A stretch of 64,000 bases of DNA from Cymodocea nodosa (GCA_036874045.1 CM072340.1:7641001-7705000), one strand, 5' to 3'. Numbered from the stretch's first letter, positions 20,589-32,976 are shown. A program made the numbers and translations. Notes: generated by a model from the letters alone, not told the origin.

Positions 20589-22595
20589 AAAAAGTGCATA
20601 ATATTAACGGTTAAATGATGGTTAATTAAATAATATTTAGCTTATCATACGAGAATTAAGCCAATATGTTATAATTACACTATTATATGCTTTAATGAAA
20701 GAATCTACATAAATTCAAGAAATTAACATTAATTAAGTACATTTTTGAACTGTCGGTAAGTTGCAAGTTTTTAATTCCTAAGTATCTAAATTTTTTGTTA
20801 TTTTGAAGAGTTATATTGCATGTACCGAATCGTTATATTTTAAACACTTAAAGAATATTTTATTATTTCCTAGAGTACACGTGTTGTAACCACAATGCAT
20901 GACTTAAGTGGATTTTCGGTAAGTTATCTGTTAACTATCTGAAATGCATTTGGGCATTGGATAGTTAGAGTTGCAAGTATCTGAAATATCTTTTTATTAT
21001 AAAACTGCTTGAGGACACATGTCATGATCTGGAAACTTGACTTAAGTTATCTTTCAGAAGGTTAGGTGCTAACTATCTGAAATACATATAAGTTTCGAAT
21101 ACTTATATTTGTAACTATCTGAAACATCTGAACTTGTTATTTCTTAACTGCACGTGTTTTATAGATGAATCAACAAAGTAAGTCCATCGAGTTATCTATT
21201 ACTTCATAGACCATTTATTTTTTAATATGCCACTATAGTAGTTGTAGAAATAGGAAATTCAAAGGAAAACCACGATTGCACGTATCTTGCAGGAATTCAC
21301 TTGTGGAATGAAAAAGAAATCACCATCGTTGATATGAATGAAGGAAATCCAACCGATCATCTAAGCAGAAGTAGTTACTACAGAAAGAAATATAAAGAAA
21401 AGGAGAAAGACGAAGAAAAAGTGTATGCGAAGAGGTGGAGAACCGCACTAACTGTAGGAAGCGTTGGAAGTTCCCTGAAGCGCCACACCACCACCAAAAT
21501 CACCAACCATCGGAGGTCTGTATGGATACTTTCCTGATGTCGGGTCGATTCCGAGCCAAACATGGTGATTGACAACTACTGTGAGGAGTGATCGCGTCGT
21601 GGGAAGGGAAGCCATTTTCACTAAGCATTGACTCATATCTCAAGAGATCGTAAAACTTCTAGCCTTAGTTTGGGGTTGATGCTAGTATGCTGAAGAGGAG
21701 ATCATCTTACAATTCTTGATTCACGAATCTATAGGGAGAGGAGGCAGGATTGTAAGTGATTAAGTTTTCAGTGGTGTAATCACGTCACATGTAGTGACGA
21801 AAGTTTTTACTGCCAATAGAGATTTTTTACATTTCACCTTTCGCTCATCTTCAGAAACATATCAAAACAAAAATACCAAAAATAACAAATTATCTATGTT
21901 TACATTTAGTATTAAAGTGTTATATTGTTTGTTTTGTATCGTGATTAATGTTATCATTGTCAGTATTGTGGATGTTTTTATGTTTGTTTGATTCAGAAAA
22001 TAGAAAATAGTTTTATAGTTTACTGAAATTGAATCATTCCAAATACTTAAAGATTTTAATGGTTACTATTTGAAATATCTGAATGTTAGAGTTGCTTAAT
22101 GATGAATCTAATATTAACTAACATTAAAGAGCTTAATTGGTGTTATTTACATTCTATGGAACCACCCAATGGTTGGCCGTATTCCTTTGTAAATAGTAGC
22201 ATTTAACTGGAAAAGTAGGTTCGTGGAGTTAACTTAAGTCCACGAAGTTAGTCCGTTGAGTTAGCCATAACTCCACGAACTAAGTCCGTTGAGTTAACTG
22301 TAACTCAATAGAGTGCTTAACCAAACACATATAAACTCCAATATAAAAATCAAAATAGTACACAATTCTTACTCAATCTTTGTGGGATCGATCTGTACTT
22401 GCACACAAATACAATATACATTGTGCACTTGTAGTAAAAAATACAAATTGGATTTAATATCTAATTTGTGTGAAAGGTTGTTTGTTTACTTCTAAAAGTA
22501 ATTGTTTATATAAGCATAAAAACAAATTAAACAAGTTTTCTGGCACTATTGTATAAACAAGTTTCTGATTTAACTTTTCACAACAATATAGCATG

Positions 22596-23399
22596 AAATT
22601 CAAAACACTAGTATTAGGCCAATTACTGGTTCTACATGTTCTTTATTTGAAAATTCATGTGTAGAAAATGATTTTGTATGTATTGAAAATTTAAATACTA
22701 GTACAAAATCCTGGTCTGAACTTACTGAAATGTATGAGTATGACCAAAATAAATTAACATTTGATAAAAATTAGTTTGGTCTTGGTTATACTACATCTGA
22801 ACATAAATAGAATGTCTATAAGAGCAATAATTCTATAAGTGAGTATGAAGCTAATGATAAATCAGTAGTACTTACAACTAATAAGAATATAAATGATAAT
22901 CTTAGATTGTTTTTAAACAAAAAGAAGAAATATGCTTTTAATGAACTTGGTCCTCAAAGACATTGGGTACCAAGAAACAATTCTTCTTAATTTGTTTTGC
23001 AAGAGGAAACAACATCAAAATGGATTTTAGATAGTGGAGCATCAAGTCACATGATCGAATAGAAAAGCCTACTGAAAAATTTTACAAATACCAAGAAAGG
23101 AAGTGTAATATTTGGAAACAAAAGCAAAGATAAAATTATAGGTATGGGTAATGCTCAAATAACTCCTACTTGTGTTATTTTGAATGTACTATATGTAGAA
23201 AACCTAGGATTTAATTTGCTAAGTGTTATAAAACTAATTGATAATGGATACTATATATTGTTTAAAGATAATGTATGCAAAATTATTAATAAAATTACAG
23301 ATGAACTTAAGTTTATTGCTAAAACTCTACAAAAGATAAACATTGTTGATGATGTTGTTTACCTCATAGATATTATATACTTATCATATATATTTGAGT
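22596..23399 (+). pseudogene. Sirevirus gag end, protease and pre-integrase start (S1, left copy)
   Basis: Continues the frame broken at base 257. It first gives the Gag tail (TSIRPITGST, SWSELTEMYEYDQNKL), then RHWVPRN, and the retropepsin motif WILDSGASSHM at 23021-23053 (catalytic DSG), which would cleave the polyprotein. LGFNLLSVIKLIDNGY and DVVYLID begin the GAG-pre-integrase region. Stops lie near 22774, 22809, 22990 and 23060. After 23399 the copia frame ends; integrase, RT and RNase H are absent from this copy and Athila-like non-coding DNA follows. Confidence 0.8.
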
Positions 23400-24878
23400 A
23401 ATATCTAAACTATTGCATAAGATACTATGTATTTATGATAAAATTATTGTAGTGTCTTATTGATTTTACTTATCTTTCCAAGTTTAATGTTTTTAAAACT
23501 TTAAGTGGAAATATCAATGAAAAATATTAAATTCCTCTGAAATCCTGAGATTTTGATTAAATGTTTTCTTTGGATCAATGAGAGTGCATATGATTAAGCA
23601 TGAGTTTAACTTGATTGATTAAACTTATAGAATAATTTATACGTAAATCATATTAAGCTACTGATCAAAAGTATGAGCTTATTTAAGTTGATTCATAATT
23701 TAAGTAAAATCATAAAAGTAAAAATTTTATGAGATTTGTGCTTTACTTCATTTGTATTAATGAAATACATATATACTGTGCTTAAAATCTTTGAGAGTTT
23801 ATTGACCAGTTTGATCACAAACCTCTTATACTTGAGCAAATAGGTATGGAAGGATTATTGTCCTAAAAAAGGATTCTTTAAATCTGGCAACCTAAAGTCC
23901 TGATCAGACCTGAGATTGTTGACTAAAAGCTCATTACACGGGTACATTAGAAAGCTCTTATATGATTCAAGCTTTTCAAACTAACTTTTAAAGAAAAATA
24001 TCAATATTTACTGTGTTGAAAAGATAAAAGTTGTTTCATTAAATATAGATATCTTTGAATTGAATATAGTTTCTACCAATATGACTGCTAATTTGTTGAA
24101 TCTATACAAGTACTTTTGAAAATGTTTATTTAAGGTACATTTCTTTATTCTTCTTGTGTTAATCATATTAAGTTTAAGGTTATGTTTTAATTCATATACA
24201 ATTGAAGTTGATTCTCGAAATCATTCTTGATAAATTCAGGATAACGGAAATTTCTAAAAACAAAAGTTAAAGTATAGTTATAAGTAACACCTACTTTATA
24301 CAAGTATATTTTGTATGTTATTGAATGTATTTGAAGTATATTTGTAGGGGGAGGAATTACAACGTCATAAATAGATTAATATCATTCAAAATACAGATCT
24401 TAGTTAATCTAAGCTTAGTCCTCTTAAGATCTTGATGAAACAAGTTAATAGAGAAACAAACTATTTTAGGTTCATAAAAGGAATATTAGAATAGTATACA
24501 ATGTTCTCAAGATAATGATTATTTAAGTTACTTATAGCTTGTCTGTTGCTTTCAAAAGCTTTCAGTTGAAAACATCCAAATTTTTTTGGCAAGTGTACTA
24601 ATTAGATGTTATGTTATGTAAGGTAACGTGTAAAACTGCCTTTAAACAACGTTTTACGCGTTAGGTTAGGTAACTCAACGAGTTATGCTTAAATTTTTCG
24701 GGTACTTCGATTGAATAAATTTTATTCAATATTCTTTTAAAACTCAAACTTGACTAATAGACTCGTTAATTTATTCTATAGAAACCCTATTTAAACACTT
24801 ATTACACGGGAACTTAGGTTATCTTGTAAACATCTTTCTGAAAATCTTTCCTGCTTGTTCTTGTTACAACTTACTACG
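23400..24878 (+). other. Athila-like 3' non-coding DNA inside Sirevirus S1, then a possible internal promoter
   Basis: No gene. Bases 23430-24360 match the 3' non-coding region of Athila A (13840-14785) in order and orientation. Shared words are TATGAGCTTATT, TGTATTAATGAAATAC, CTTGAGCAAATAGGTATG, TTTAAATCTGGCAACCTAA and GTTGACTAAAAGCTC. Bases 24360-24440 still resemble the stretch before the Athila polypurine tract. At 24782-24795, AAACCCTA overlaps TATTTAAA: a telo-box plus TATA arrangement about 90 bases before the extra ORF. Bases 24640-24690 hold a short TAACTCAACGAG unit. Confidence 0.65.
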
Positions 24879-25360
24879 ATGTTTTCCAAGTTCAACAAAG
24901 GGCATGGCAGATGAAAAGGAAGAGGTAGAGGAAGTTCAAAAGGCAAAGAAATAGATGTAGATGATGTTCCACAAGCGTGGTTTAAGAAAATTTTTCAAGT
25001 TGACAAAAGGTTAGCTTAAATCTACAATGACTATTTCTTTTCTAAAGAAATATTAGATGAAGTAAGACAAGAACTTCATAGTACAGTTGCTAGTATATAA
25101 TATATGGGAATAAGAAGTAAATATGATAGAGAATATCGCATGAAATGTGCGAAGATAGCATTTTTGGAACAATATGCAAAATACTTGGAAAAAGGAGTAG
25201 GTTAATCTAATAGAATTCCTCAAACACCTATCAATGATACCAGACTTCAATCATTTAAGGAACATGAACCTGCAATACCTACACCTTTATTTACAAAGGA
25301 AAAACAAACAAATATTTTTGTTAATCAGGAAAAAGTTGAAAGTCTTCAAAAGGCAATAGT
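24879..25360 (+). pseudogene. Extra ORF after pol, N-terminal part (S1, left copy)
   Basis: Starts at ATG 24879 (MFSKFNKGHGR), with a basic Gly/Arg-rich start (GRGRGSSKGK) as in S2 (31924). It contains one copy of the motif IYNDYFFSKEILDEVRQEL that occurs twice in the S2 protein. Stops lie near 24912, 25017 and 25098. The frame runs straight into the S1 LTR at 25361 with no polypurine tract between, so the C-terminal plant-transposon-protein domain and the tract have been deleted. I do not know the function. Confidence 0.6.
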
Positions 25361-25770
25361 TGTTGAGTATTTTGTTTTGATAATGTGTGCTGAATGAAAA
25401 TAATCATATTTGCTCAATTACTATTGCTTGTGAAAGGAAATTAAAATCATTAATTAATACCGAAAAAGCTTACTAATATAAATACTTGTCTGTATTGGAT
25501 CTGAAATTATACTAAGTTAATAACTAGTCGTTTCATTGCATTAATTTCTCATTTAACTAAACGTTAAGTTAATGTGTGTTTTTATTGAAAAGCATGATAT
25601 GTTTTAAAGTTATATTTTCTATATCATGTATAGTGCACATTTGGAAAACTCGTTGAGTTAGAGTTTTAGTCGTATAGAGATCACGTGAGAACTCGTTAAG
25701 TTAGAGACTTAAAGGTTAAAATATGTCACGTGAGAACTCGTTAAATTAGTGAGTAAAAGTTTAGACAACT

Positions 25771-26995
25771 TGTTAGGTATTTAATTTTGATGATATATGC
25801 TTTATTATCGTATTTAAATAAGTCTACATAATATTCTCTAAGTATAATAGTTAACAGATTATCGAAAAGTTTCATCTTTATTTCGGATAAATTAAAGATT
25901 TCTGAAGAGTTAGATTTACAATAGTTAAACTTTCGGATAGTTAACGTTTCGGATAGTTAACGTTTCGTTTTTGTCGAATACTTTATGTTAAAAACTCGTA
26001 TAGTTAAGGTTATCTACACATGTGTTTTTAATGTTTTAAGTTGTCATGTGTTTTCCATGTGTGTTCGGTAATGAAAAATCGAATAGTTAGATAACTGTTT
26101 GAATTTTTATACGCATGGATAGATAATTGTTCGAGTTTTATAAAAGGACTAATGAACAGATAAGTTTCTTTGTTTAGTCACGTGTTTTGCAAGTGCAAAA
26201 ACTCGAAGAGTTAAAGGATAAGTGTTCTAGTTTTTATAGGACTTAAAGAATAAATGTTCGACTAAATCGAAGACTTAGAAGATATTCTACAAGACTCTAG
26301 GAAGATAAAGATTCGGTGAATCTACGAAGTGGAGATCGTGGAAATTCAAATTGTTAGTGGAGAAAGTGGAAATTAAAATAGAAAGTAATTTGGATTAAAG
26401 AGAAAATTAGTACGTGGATTATGGATTATGGATTGTGGATCAAGTGGATGAACATGCTTAATGTGAAAGACAATAGAGTTCGATTACTAATAGAGAGTAC
26501 GAGCTACATTACAACAGAGGATCCCAATCTCAAAAACCAAGTCTGAATATTCAATCCGGATCCCTAACTGAAAAGTTAAGTTTGAATATTCATATTCTGA
26601 AAAATTCTCCAACATCAGAAGAAGTTCGAAATTCCAAGCAATTTCAGAAAAGGAGCTGCAAATGTAAGAAATTTGGAAATTCGACAACTAGAGAAGAAGA
26701 GATATAGAAGCTGAGCAAAGAGAAAGAAAGAAGCTGTGTGCATAAAGATCAAGTTATTTACAATTCAAAATTAGTTTTGAATAAGAGCTTTGTTTTCCTA
26801 TTTGAATTGTATATCGAGCATTACTGTATCAAAATCGTCAAGAAGGGAATTGAGCTGAAATGATATTGTAAATTCTGTCTTGAAATAAAAGAATAGAATT
26901 TCATTTACGAGTGTTTTGTGCTCTTATTTTATCCGCTAGTATTTAATTACTAAAGACACAATTCACCCCCCTCTTGTGATACAGACGATCCTACA
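25771..26995 (+). repeat. 5' LTR of S2
   Basis: TGTTAGGTATTTAATTTTG...GATCCTACA, 1225 bp. Repeated at 34807-36055 with small indels. It carries several CGGATAGTTAACGTTTCG and ACTCGAAGAGTTAAAGGATA units and a TCACGTGTT motif. Confidence 0.9.
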
Positions 26996-26997
26996 AC

Positions 26998-27009
26998 TGG
27001 TATCAGAGC
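26998..27009 (+). other. Primer binding site of S2
   Basis: TGGTATCAGAGC, two bases after the LTR; complementary to the 3' end of initiator Met-tRNA. Confidence 0.9.
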
Positions 27010-27095
27010 TTTCATTATTATCAAAATTAAAAGCCTTCATTTCTCTATTTAGGAATCGGTTTTTCCTGTCATTTACTTCGGATCATCTGTTTAAA

Positions 27096-27698
27096 ATGGA
27101 CAATTTTGAAATCTTAGTTATGATTGAAGGACAGACCACTAATCGTCCTCCTATGTTTGAAGGTAGCAATTATGGCTACTGGAAATATAGGATGAAAGTA
27201 TTCTTTCAGTCAATTGATTTCAAATTATGGCATATAATTAGCAATCCTATAGTGTTAGTTACGACTCCCTATGATACTTAGACTTTTGATGAAAAGGAGC
27301 GAATGACACTGAATGCTAAAGGTTTAAACATCTTGTTTTGTGCTTTATCTCATGATCAATTTAATAAAGTTTTTGCATATGAGATATGGCATGCATTAGA
27401 AGTTGCCAACGAAGGTACTAATCAGGTCAAGGAATCTAAGATCAATATGTTAGTACATAAATATGAGCTTTTTAAAATGCAAGAAAATGAATGTATCTCT
27501 GACATGTTTTCTCATTTTCTTGAGATTGTAAATTCATTAAAATCTTTAGGCAAGAAATTCGAGGAAAAAGACTTGGTAAGAAAGATCCTTAGATCTTTAA
27601 CAAAAATTTGGGCTCAAAAGACAACATCTATTGAAGAGTCCAAAGACTTAAATACATATACTCTTGATGATCTCACAAAATGGGATAGTAGAACGTAA
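27096..27698 (+). pseudogene. gag: Sirevirus gag, N-terminal part (S2)
   Basis: Capsid-type Gag starting at ATG 27096 (MDNFEILVMIEGQ). It carries the copia Gag signature: NRPPMFEGSNYGYWKYRMK, then HALEVANEGTNQVKESKINML and FEEKDLVRKILRSL. One in-frame stop follows TTPYDT (27280). After TLDDL, at about 27675, the frame leaves Gag: the next bases encode integrase (NGIVERKN) in another frame. Zinc knuckle, coiled coil, protease and integrase core are missing by one internal deletion. A closely related Gag is at 61979 (S1 right copy). Confidence 0.85.
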
Positions 27699-29885
27699 AA
27701 ACAAATCACTTCAGGAAATGTCCAGAACCATGTTAAATGAGAATAAGTTACCGCTATTTCTTTGGGCAGAAGCAGTTCATACAGCATGCTTTGTTATAAA
27801 TAGAGTACATCTAAGACCAATTTTAAATAAAACTCCTTATGAGATATGGTATAATAGGATTCCGAAAATAAGTTATTTAAAACCCTTTGGGTGTAAGTGT
27901 TTTATTTTAAACACTAAGGAATGAAGAGACAAATTTAAAGCCAAATCGGATGAAGGTATTTTTGTTGGTTATTCCATTAGATGTAAAGCATATAGAGTTT
28001 ATAATAAATCAACAAAAACCATTGAGGAAACCCTGCATGTGAAATTTCATGAAAATTCTCATTTAGATTTAAGACATGCTGAAAACTTTGATTCAGAAAT
28101 TCTCTCAGAAATAGTACCAAATGATGTTGATAGAGAAATTGAGAGATTATCTGATGGAATAAGAAATCTAAGTTTGAATGATGAAAATTTAGAAGAAAAT
28201 AATGTCATACCTATAGAAAATGTGGAACAACATAGAAATTGGCGTTATGCTTCATCTCATCCTATTGATTAGATAATAGGCGATCCTAATCAAGGAGTTA
28301 GGACTCAGTCGTCAGTAGTCAACATCTGTGGTGCTTATTCATTTGTTTCTTTACTAGAACCTAAGAAAATTGAAGATGCCTTAGAAGATGAATTTTGGTA
28401 TTTAGCTATGCAAGACGAGCTAAATCAATTTATAAGAAACGAGATATGGGATCTAGTTCCACCACTTGAAAATCAGTCCATAATAGGAACAAGGTGGGTA
28501 TTTAGAAACAAAGTAGATCAAGATGGACATATAGTTAAAAATAAAGCTAGATTAGTTGCTCAAGGTTACAAGCAAGAGGAAGGAATTGACTATGCTGAAA
28601 CATTTGCTCTTGTTGCTAGACTAGAATCAATATGAATTTTGTTAGCTTATGCTTGTTATATGGATTTCAAATTATATCAAATGGATGTTAAGACTACTTT
28701 TTTAAATAGATATATAAAAGAAGAAGTGTATGTAAAACAACCTCTAGGTTTTGAAGATTCAAAACATCCTGAGTATGTTTACAAGCTTAAGAAGGCACTA
28801 TATGGCCTTAAACAAGCTCCTAGGTCTTGGTATGAAAGATTATCTAAATTTCTTATGGAAAAGGGTATTCTATGGGAAAGGCAGATCACACTCTTTTTAT
28901 CAAGAAGATCGAAAAAGATATGTTAGTAGTTCAAATCTATATAGATGACATCATATTTGGAGCAACAAATGATAAATTAGTTGAGTCCTTTTCGAAAGAC
29001 ATGACTAATCAATTTGAAATGAGTATAATGGGTGAAATATCATTTTTCCTAGGCTTACAAATTAAGCAATTAGATCAGGGTACTTTTATTTCACAAGAAA
29101 AGTATACTCAAGATTTATTAAAGAGGTTTGGTTTAGACAACACTAAAACAAAGAATACACCAATGAGTACTATCACCAAGTTGGATAAAGATGACTTTGG
29201 AAAAACTATAGATGTAAAATAATATAGAAGTATGATTGGTTCATTACTCTATTTAACAGCTAGCCGACCAGATATTATGTTTAGTGTGTGTACTTGTGCT
29301 AGATATCAATCTAATCCTATGGAATCATACCTACTTGCTGTTAAACGAATTTTTAAATTCTGTATAACCATCAATTTCAGACTGTTTTACTTTAAACACA
29401 ATTCTTTAAATTTAGTAGGTTATAGTGATGCTGATTTCGTAGGATGTAAGTTTGAAAGAAAAAGCACTAGTGGCACTTGTCAATTGTTAGGTAATTCTTT
29501 AGTGTCATGGTTCAACAAAAAGCAAAATTGTGTAGCATTATCTACAACTAAAGCCGAATATATAGCTGCTGCACTTTGCTGTGCTCAAATCCTGTGGATC
29601 AGACAAACCTTAAAAGATTTTAATTTAGACTATGAACCAACTAAGATTTTCTATGATAGTAGTTCTGCAATAAGTTTATCTAAAAATCCTATGTTACATT
29701 CATGAGCAAAACATATAGAAGTTCGACATCATTTTCTAAGGGATAATGTTATAAAAGGAAAAATAGTATTAAATTTTGTTCCTACCACAGAACAATTAGC
29801 AGATCTATGTACAAAACCCTTAAATGAAAATACTTTCTCAAAATTACGATTAGAACTTAGTATCTGTAGGTTATCTGATATTTAA
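27664..29885 (+). pseudogene. Integrase C-terminus, reverse transcriptase and RNase H (S2)
   Basis: Begins at the deletion junction with integrase NGIVERKNKSLQEMSRTML (its Glu is the last catalytic residue), then FLWAEAVHTACFVINR and FGCKCF. The RT part reads [38 protein letters not shown] and YIDDIIFG (about 28940, both Asp present). RNase H reads YSDADFVGC, STSGTCQ, ALSTTKAEYIAA and ends at TAA 29883. Stops near 27922, 28270, 28633, 29220 and 29703, and a frameshift near 28885, make it non-functional. The residue order integrase before RT confirms Ty1/copia. Confidence 0.87.
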
Positions 29886-31923
29886 ATGGTCATGTTCATT
29901 GTATTTTGGTTTGTTATATGGTAGTTTTAGAATTTAATGTCTTTATCATTAAAAAAAAATAAAATAAAATAAAATAAAACAAAATATCTATTTTCAAATT
30001 ACAGTTTTCTGGTAGTTAAGAATTTATGAAATTCTGATTTTTATTGAAGTCAATTTATTTAAGAAAAATTCAAAAAAGATTACTTAAGGACAGTTAAATT
30101 GATTCAATATGAGTGCCAACTATATTTTTGTTACTTATGTATATGCTATTACAGAGATTTTAACAGGAAAATACATAGAAAGTATGTACTTTTTATTAAA
30201 GGAAAGTTATTAACATTCTATTAGAAAAATTAAGTCTTACGGTTGCCTCTAATTTAATTTACTATCTTGTTTTATTTTTTATTTGTTTTTGTCTATAATT
30301 ACTTGAGTAATTAAGTCCGTTGGGGGATCTTAAACCCTAGTCACTTAAACCAACTGGTTTGGGATGTGCTGACTGAAAACTCATTTTGCAAGTAATTCAG
30401 ATTATATTTAAAAAAAAAAAATTTATTATTACCTGTTCTCGCTTGTCATTGAGTAACTGGTTATCTTTCCCCTATGCAAGGGATTGTGATCACGTAAAAA
30501 GATGATATTGTGGGAGGTAATACATAATATATATATATGAATATAAAAGAAAAAGAAGGGCAATGTACTCAAGCTTAATTTATCTTTCAAGGTGTTATAA
30601 CAATACTGCCATAATATGTGCATATAATCCTTGTTATTTTTTTATTATTATTATCTACTATTTACACATAATGTACGATATTTATTATCTTAAGTTGTGT
30701 ACTCATTATTGAATTCCTTTTAAGGTTCTTAAGGTATATCTTTATGAATTATCTTTTGTAAACTGAATAAGATAAAAGCTAGAAAGTCTAAATTGTTAAC
30801 TCTACTACTTATTTTTGTATTTAATTCAAATTAAATTAAAAAGAAAAAGAAAAAAGAAGAAGAGAGACTCAAATCTATTTAAGGCTTAGCATCCTCTTTA
30901 AGTAAGCTATTTGACCTTTTAAAGCCAAATCTACTTAGGGCTTGGCAACCCACATTAAGTACGCTATAGATTCTTTACACTACATTTATGTAGGGGGAGC
31001 AATTTCTCATATAATAATTCATCTCTTATGAACTATTATATGTTTTCATGAAAGAATTTGCATAAATTTCAAGAAATACACTTTAATTAAGTACATTTCT
31101 GAATTGTCGGTGACTTGTAGGTGTTTTAATTCTTAAGTATCCAAATTCTCTATTGTTTCAGCAAGTTATATTGCAAGTATCGAACAGTTGTGTTTTAAAA
31201 CGTTCAATAGACTATTTTATTATTTCCTGAAGTACACGTGTCGAAACCATAATGCATGACTTAAGTGGATTTTCGGTAAGTTATCTGTAACTCTCCAAAA
31301 TACGTCTAGGCATCGAAAAGTTAGATTTGTAATTGTTCGAAACATCTCTTTATTATAAAACTACTTAAGTACACGTGTTATGATCTAGAAGATTGACTTA
31401 TGTTATCTTTCGGAAGTTTATCTGTAACTCTTTGAAATGCACCTGAGCATCGGATAGTTAGGTTTATAAGTCTCCGAAACTTTCTAAATACCTTATGTTC
31501 AAATTATGCACATGTTGAATTTCACTGCTTTATAATGTCTTAGTTGAAACTCGAATTGTTATGTTTAACTCTTGGACTTTTCACACCTATTCCTTCGAGA
31601 AACTCGAATAGTTATCATAAGTCTTCGAGTTTTCTCACTTTTCACTTGGCCTGAAGTTATTTTCTTTATATGAACAGTTACGCTAAGTATTCTACAATTG
31701 TTGGTTGTAAAACTTGTACAGTTATTGCAAGCACTCAAGTTATTTATCGATAATGGATCTTATATTTATGATTTTAATGATTGAATCCATTTATCCATTT
31801 ATAAACTCGAAGAGTTATAAATGTTTTACTAACAACCTTTCGTTTTTCTACCTTGGTAAAACCTTAGCTTCACAATCTTTACTTCCACTAAGTTCTATAG
31901 TGCAAAGTGAAGATTAATTGACA
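29886..31923 (+). other. Non-coding region of S2 with an Athila U3-like segment
   Basis: No gene. Bases 30290-31010 have CTTAGGGCTTGGCAACC and GTAGGGGGAGCAA, similar in style to the DNA before Athila 3' LTRs. Bases 31015-31490 match the first part of the A-family LTR (about 340-790): GAAAGAAT.T.CATAAATT, TTAATTAAGTA.ATTTCTGAA, TACACGTGT, CATAATGCATGACTTAAGTG. From 31500 to 31900 come ACTCGAATAGTTAT-type units like those of the S2 LTR. The segment lies directly before the extra ORF and might drive it. Confidence 0.6.
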
Positions 31924-32976
31924 ATGTCAGGACGTGGAAGAGGACATGGTAGAATGACAAAAGTGCAGAAAAGAGAGCTAGTACTTCAGAAAATGCAAAA
32001 TGAAATCAACGACATCTATTCAAGGTACACTTTTTCAAATGAAATACTGCATGAAATAAGAAAAGCTGTTCAAGATGAGAAAAATTTCTATTGGAAATTT
32101 ATTCAAAATTATGCTGAAATACAGTTTAGACTAAAACATACTGAACTTTCTGCATTGCATTTATGGAAAAGAAATTTACAACCTAACCCTGCGGTTGTAA
32201 GTTCTGGACATGTACTAGAGACATCGGTACAATCTATCACTTATTATGGAAAGAAGTGGGGACCAATGATTGAAAATGCAAACAGGGAATTACAATCCTT
32301 GTATTCCCAATATTATTTTTCCCCAACTGTTTTAGATGATATTAAATTGTATATAGATGAACAGAAAACTGCTATTAGCAAAATGGGCCTTCGAAGTGAA
32401 GGACAAAGAGTTTATCAACTCAAAATGGTAGAGGTGGAAAGCTTAAAACTCTATATTCCATTATTACCACCTAGGCATCATGGTGAAGGACCATCAAGAC
32501 CCGAGGTGCCTTTAACAAGAGAAATTAAGACAATTTTAGAACCTCCTGAACAACCTGAAACACTACAGACATATAATCGGAAAAAGAAAAAGACAGTTGA
32601 ATATTTTGAACTAACTACAGGTGTACAAGGAATATTGCAGCAAAAAGAAGAATCAGTGAAAAATGGAAAACTATGTTCCATTGCAGAAGCTGGACAGACA
32701 TTTTTGTTAGGAATCCTAGTAGATGTGACAAATATTGGCTTACAAGCATATACTCTAAGGTATTGTGTCACATTAGTGCATAATGTATCTTTTAATACAA
32801 TGGATAGTTTTTCACACAATGCTGCAAGCACACATTCTTTTCCTATGGAAAGAGAGAATGTAGGAAATTTTGATGATACATATACAGATGATATCAAATT
32901 TGATGATAATTTTGAAGATATTTCATCTGAAGAGGAATGTACAGATATTCTTCCTCTTACTGTATCTCGAATATAG
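31924..32976 (+). CDS. Extra ORF after pol in S2, repeat-containing N-terminal part
   Basis: 350 codons from ATG 31924 (a TTG lies six bases upstream). Function unknown. A basic Gly/Arg start (MSGRGRGHGRMTK) is followed by two related helical segments: INDIYSRYTFSNEILHEIRK (about residues 28-47) and LQSLYSQYYFSPTVLDDIKL (about 126-145). Each is followed by a charged stretch and KH.ELSALHLW or KM.EVESLKLY. A third copy is in S1 (24990-25075). After residue 220 it is acidic and Lys-rich. The frame stays nearly open past the stop at 32976, with stops near 33187 and 33298, so the original protein was longer and continued into the domain at 33480-34100. Confidence 0.6.
   Translation: MSGRGRGHGRMTKVQKRELVLQKMQNEINDIYSRYTFSNEILHEIRKAVQDEKNFYWKFIQNYAEIQFRLKHTELSALHLWKRNLQPNPAVVSSGHVLETSVQSITYYGKKWGPMIENANRELQSLYSQYYFSPTVLDDIKLYIDEQKTAISKMGLRSEGQRVYQLKMVEVESLKLYIPLLPPRHHGEGPSRPEVPLTREIKTILEPPEQPETLQTYNRKKKKTVEYFELTTGVQGILQQKEESVKNGKLCSIAEAGQTFLLGILVDVTNIGLQAYTLRYCVTLVHNVSFNTMDSFSHNAASTHSFPMERENVGNFDDTYTDDIKFDDNFEDISSEEECTDILPLTVSRI

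Larger units (their letters stand above)
258..22590 (+). mobile_element. Athila-type Ty3/gypsy element A (with nested T and TRIM)
   Basis: Complete old element with LTRs 258-2268 and 14960-22590 and target duplication GCATG (253-257, 22591-22595). Both LTRs start TGTTTAGAATGAAAAA; the left ends ACAATACA, the right ACAATATA. Order inside: primer site 2276, zinc knuckle 2423, protease, RT, RNase H, integrase (to 6232), env-like ORF (6905-9183), Gag core (10663-11775), F-box gene (11994-13131), 3' non-coding DNA, polypurine tract 14946-14959. Removing the 5.6-kb insertion in its 3' LTR leaves about 16.7 kb. All genes carry stops or frameshifts. Element C is a second copy of the same design. Confidence 0.88.
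14960..22590 (+). repeat. 3' LTR of element A, split by T and TRIM
   Basis: The LTR starts TGTTTAGAATGAAAAA (14960-14975), is interrupted by 14976-20588, and resumes at 20589 with AAAAAGTGCATAATATT. AAAAA is the duplicated target (14971-14975, 20589-20593). It ends at 22590 with ACAATATA, then GCATG. It matches 258-2268 along its whole length with scattered substitutions, so this element is old. Confidence 0.88.
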
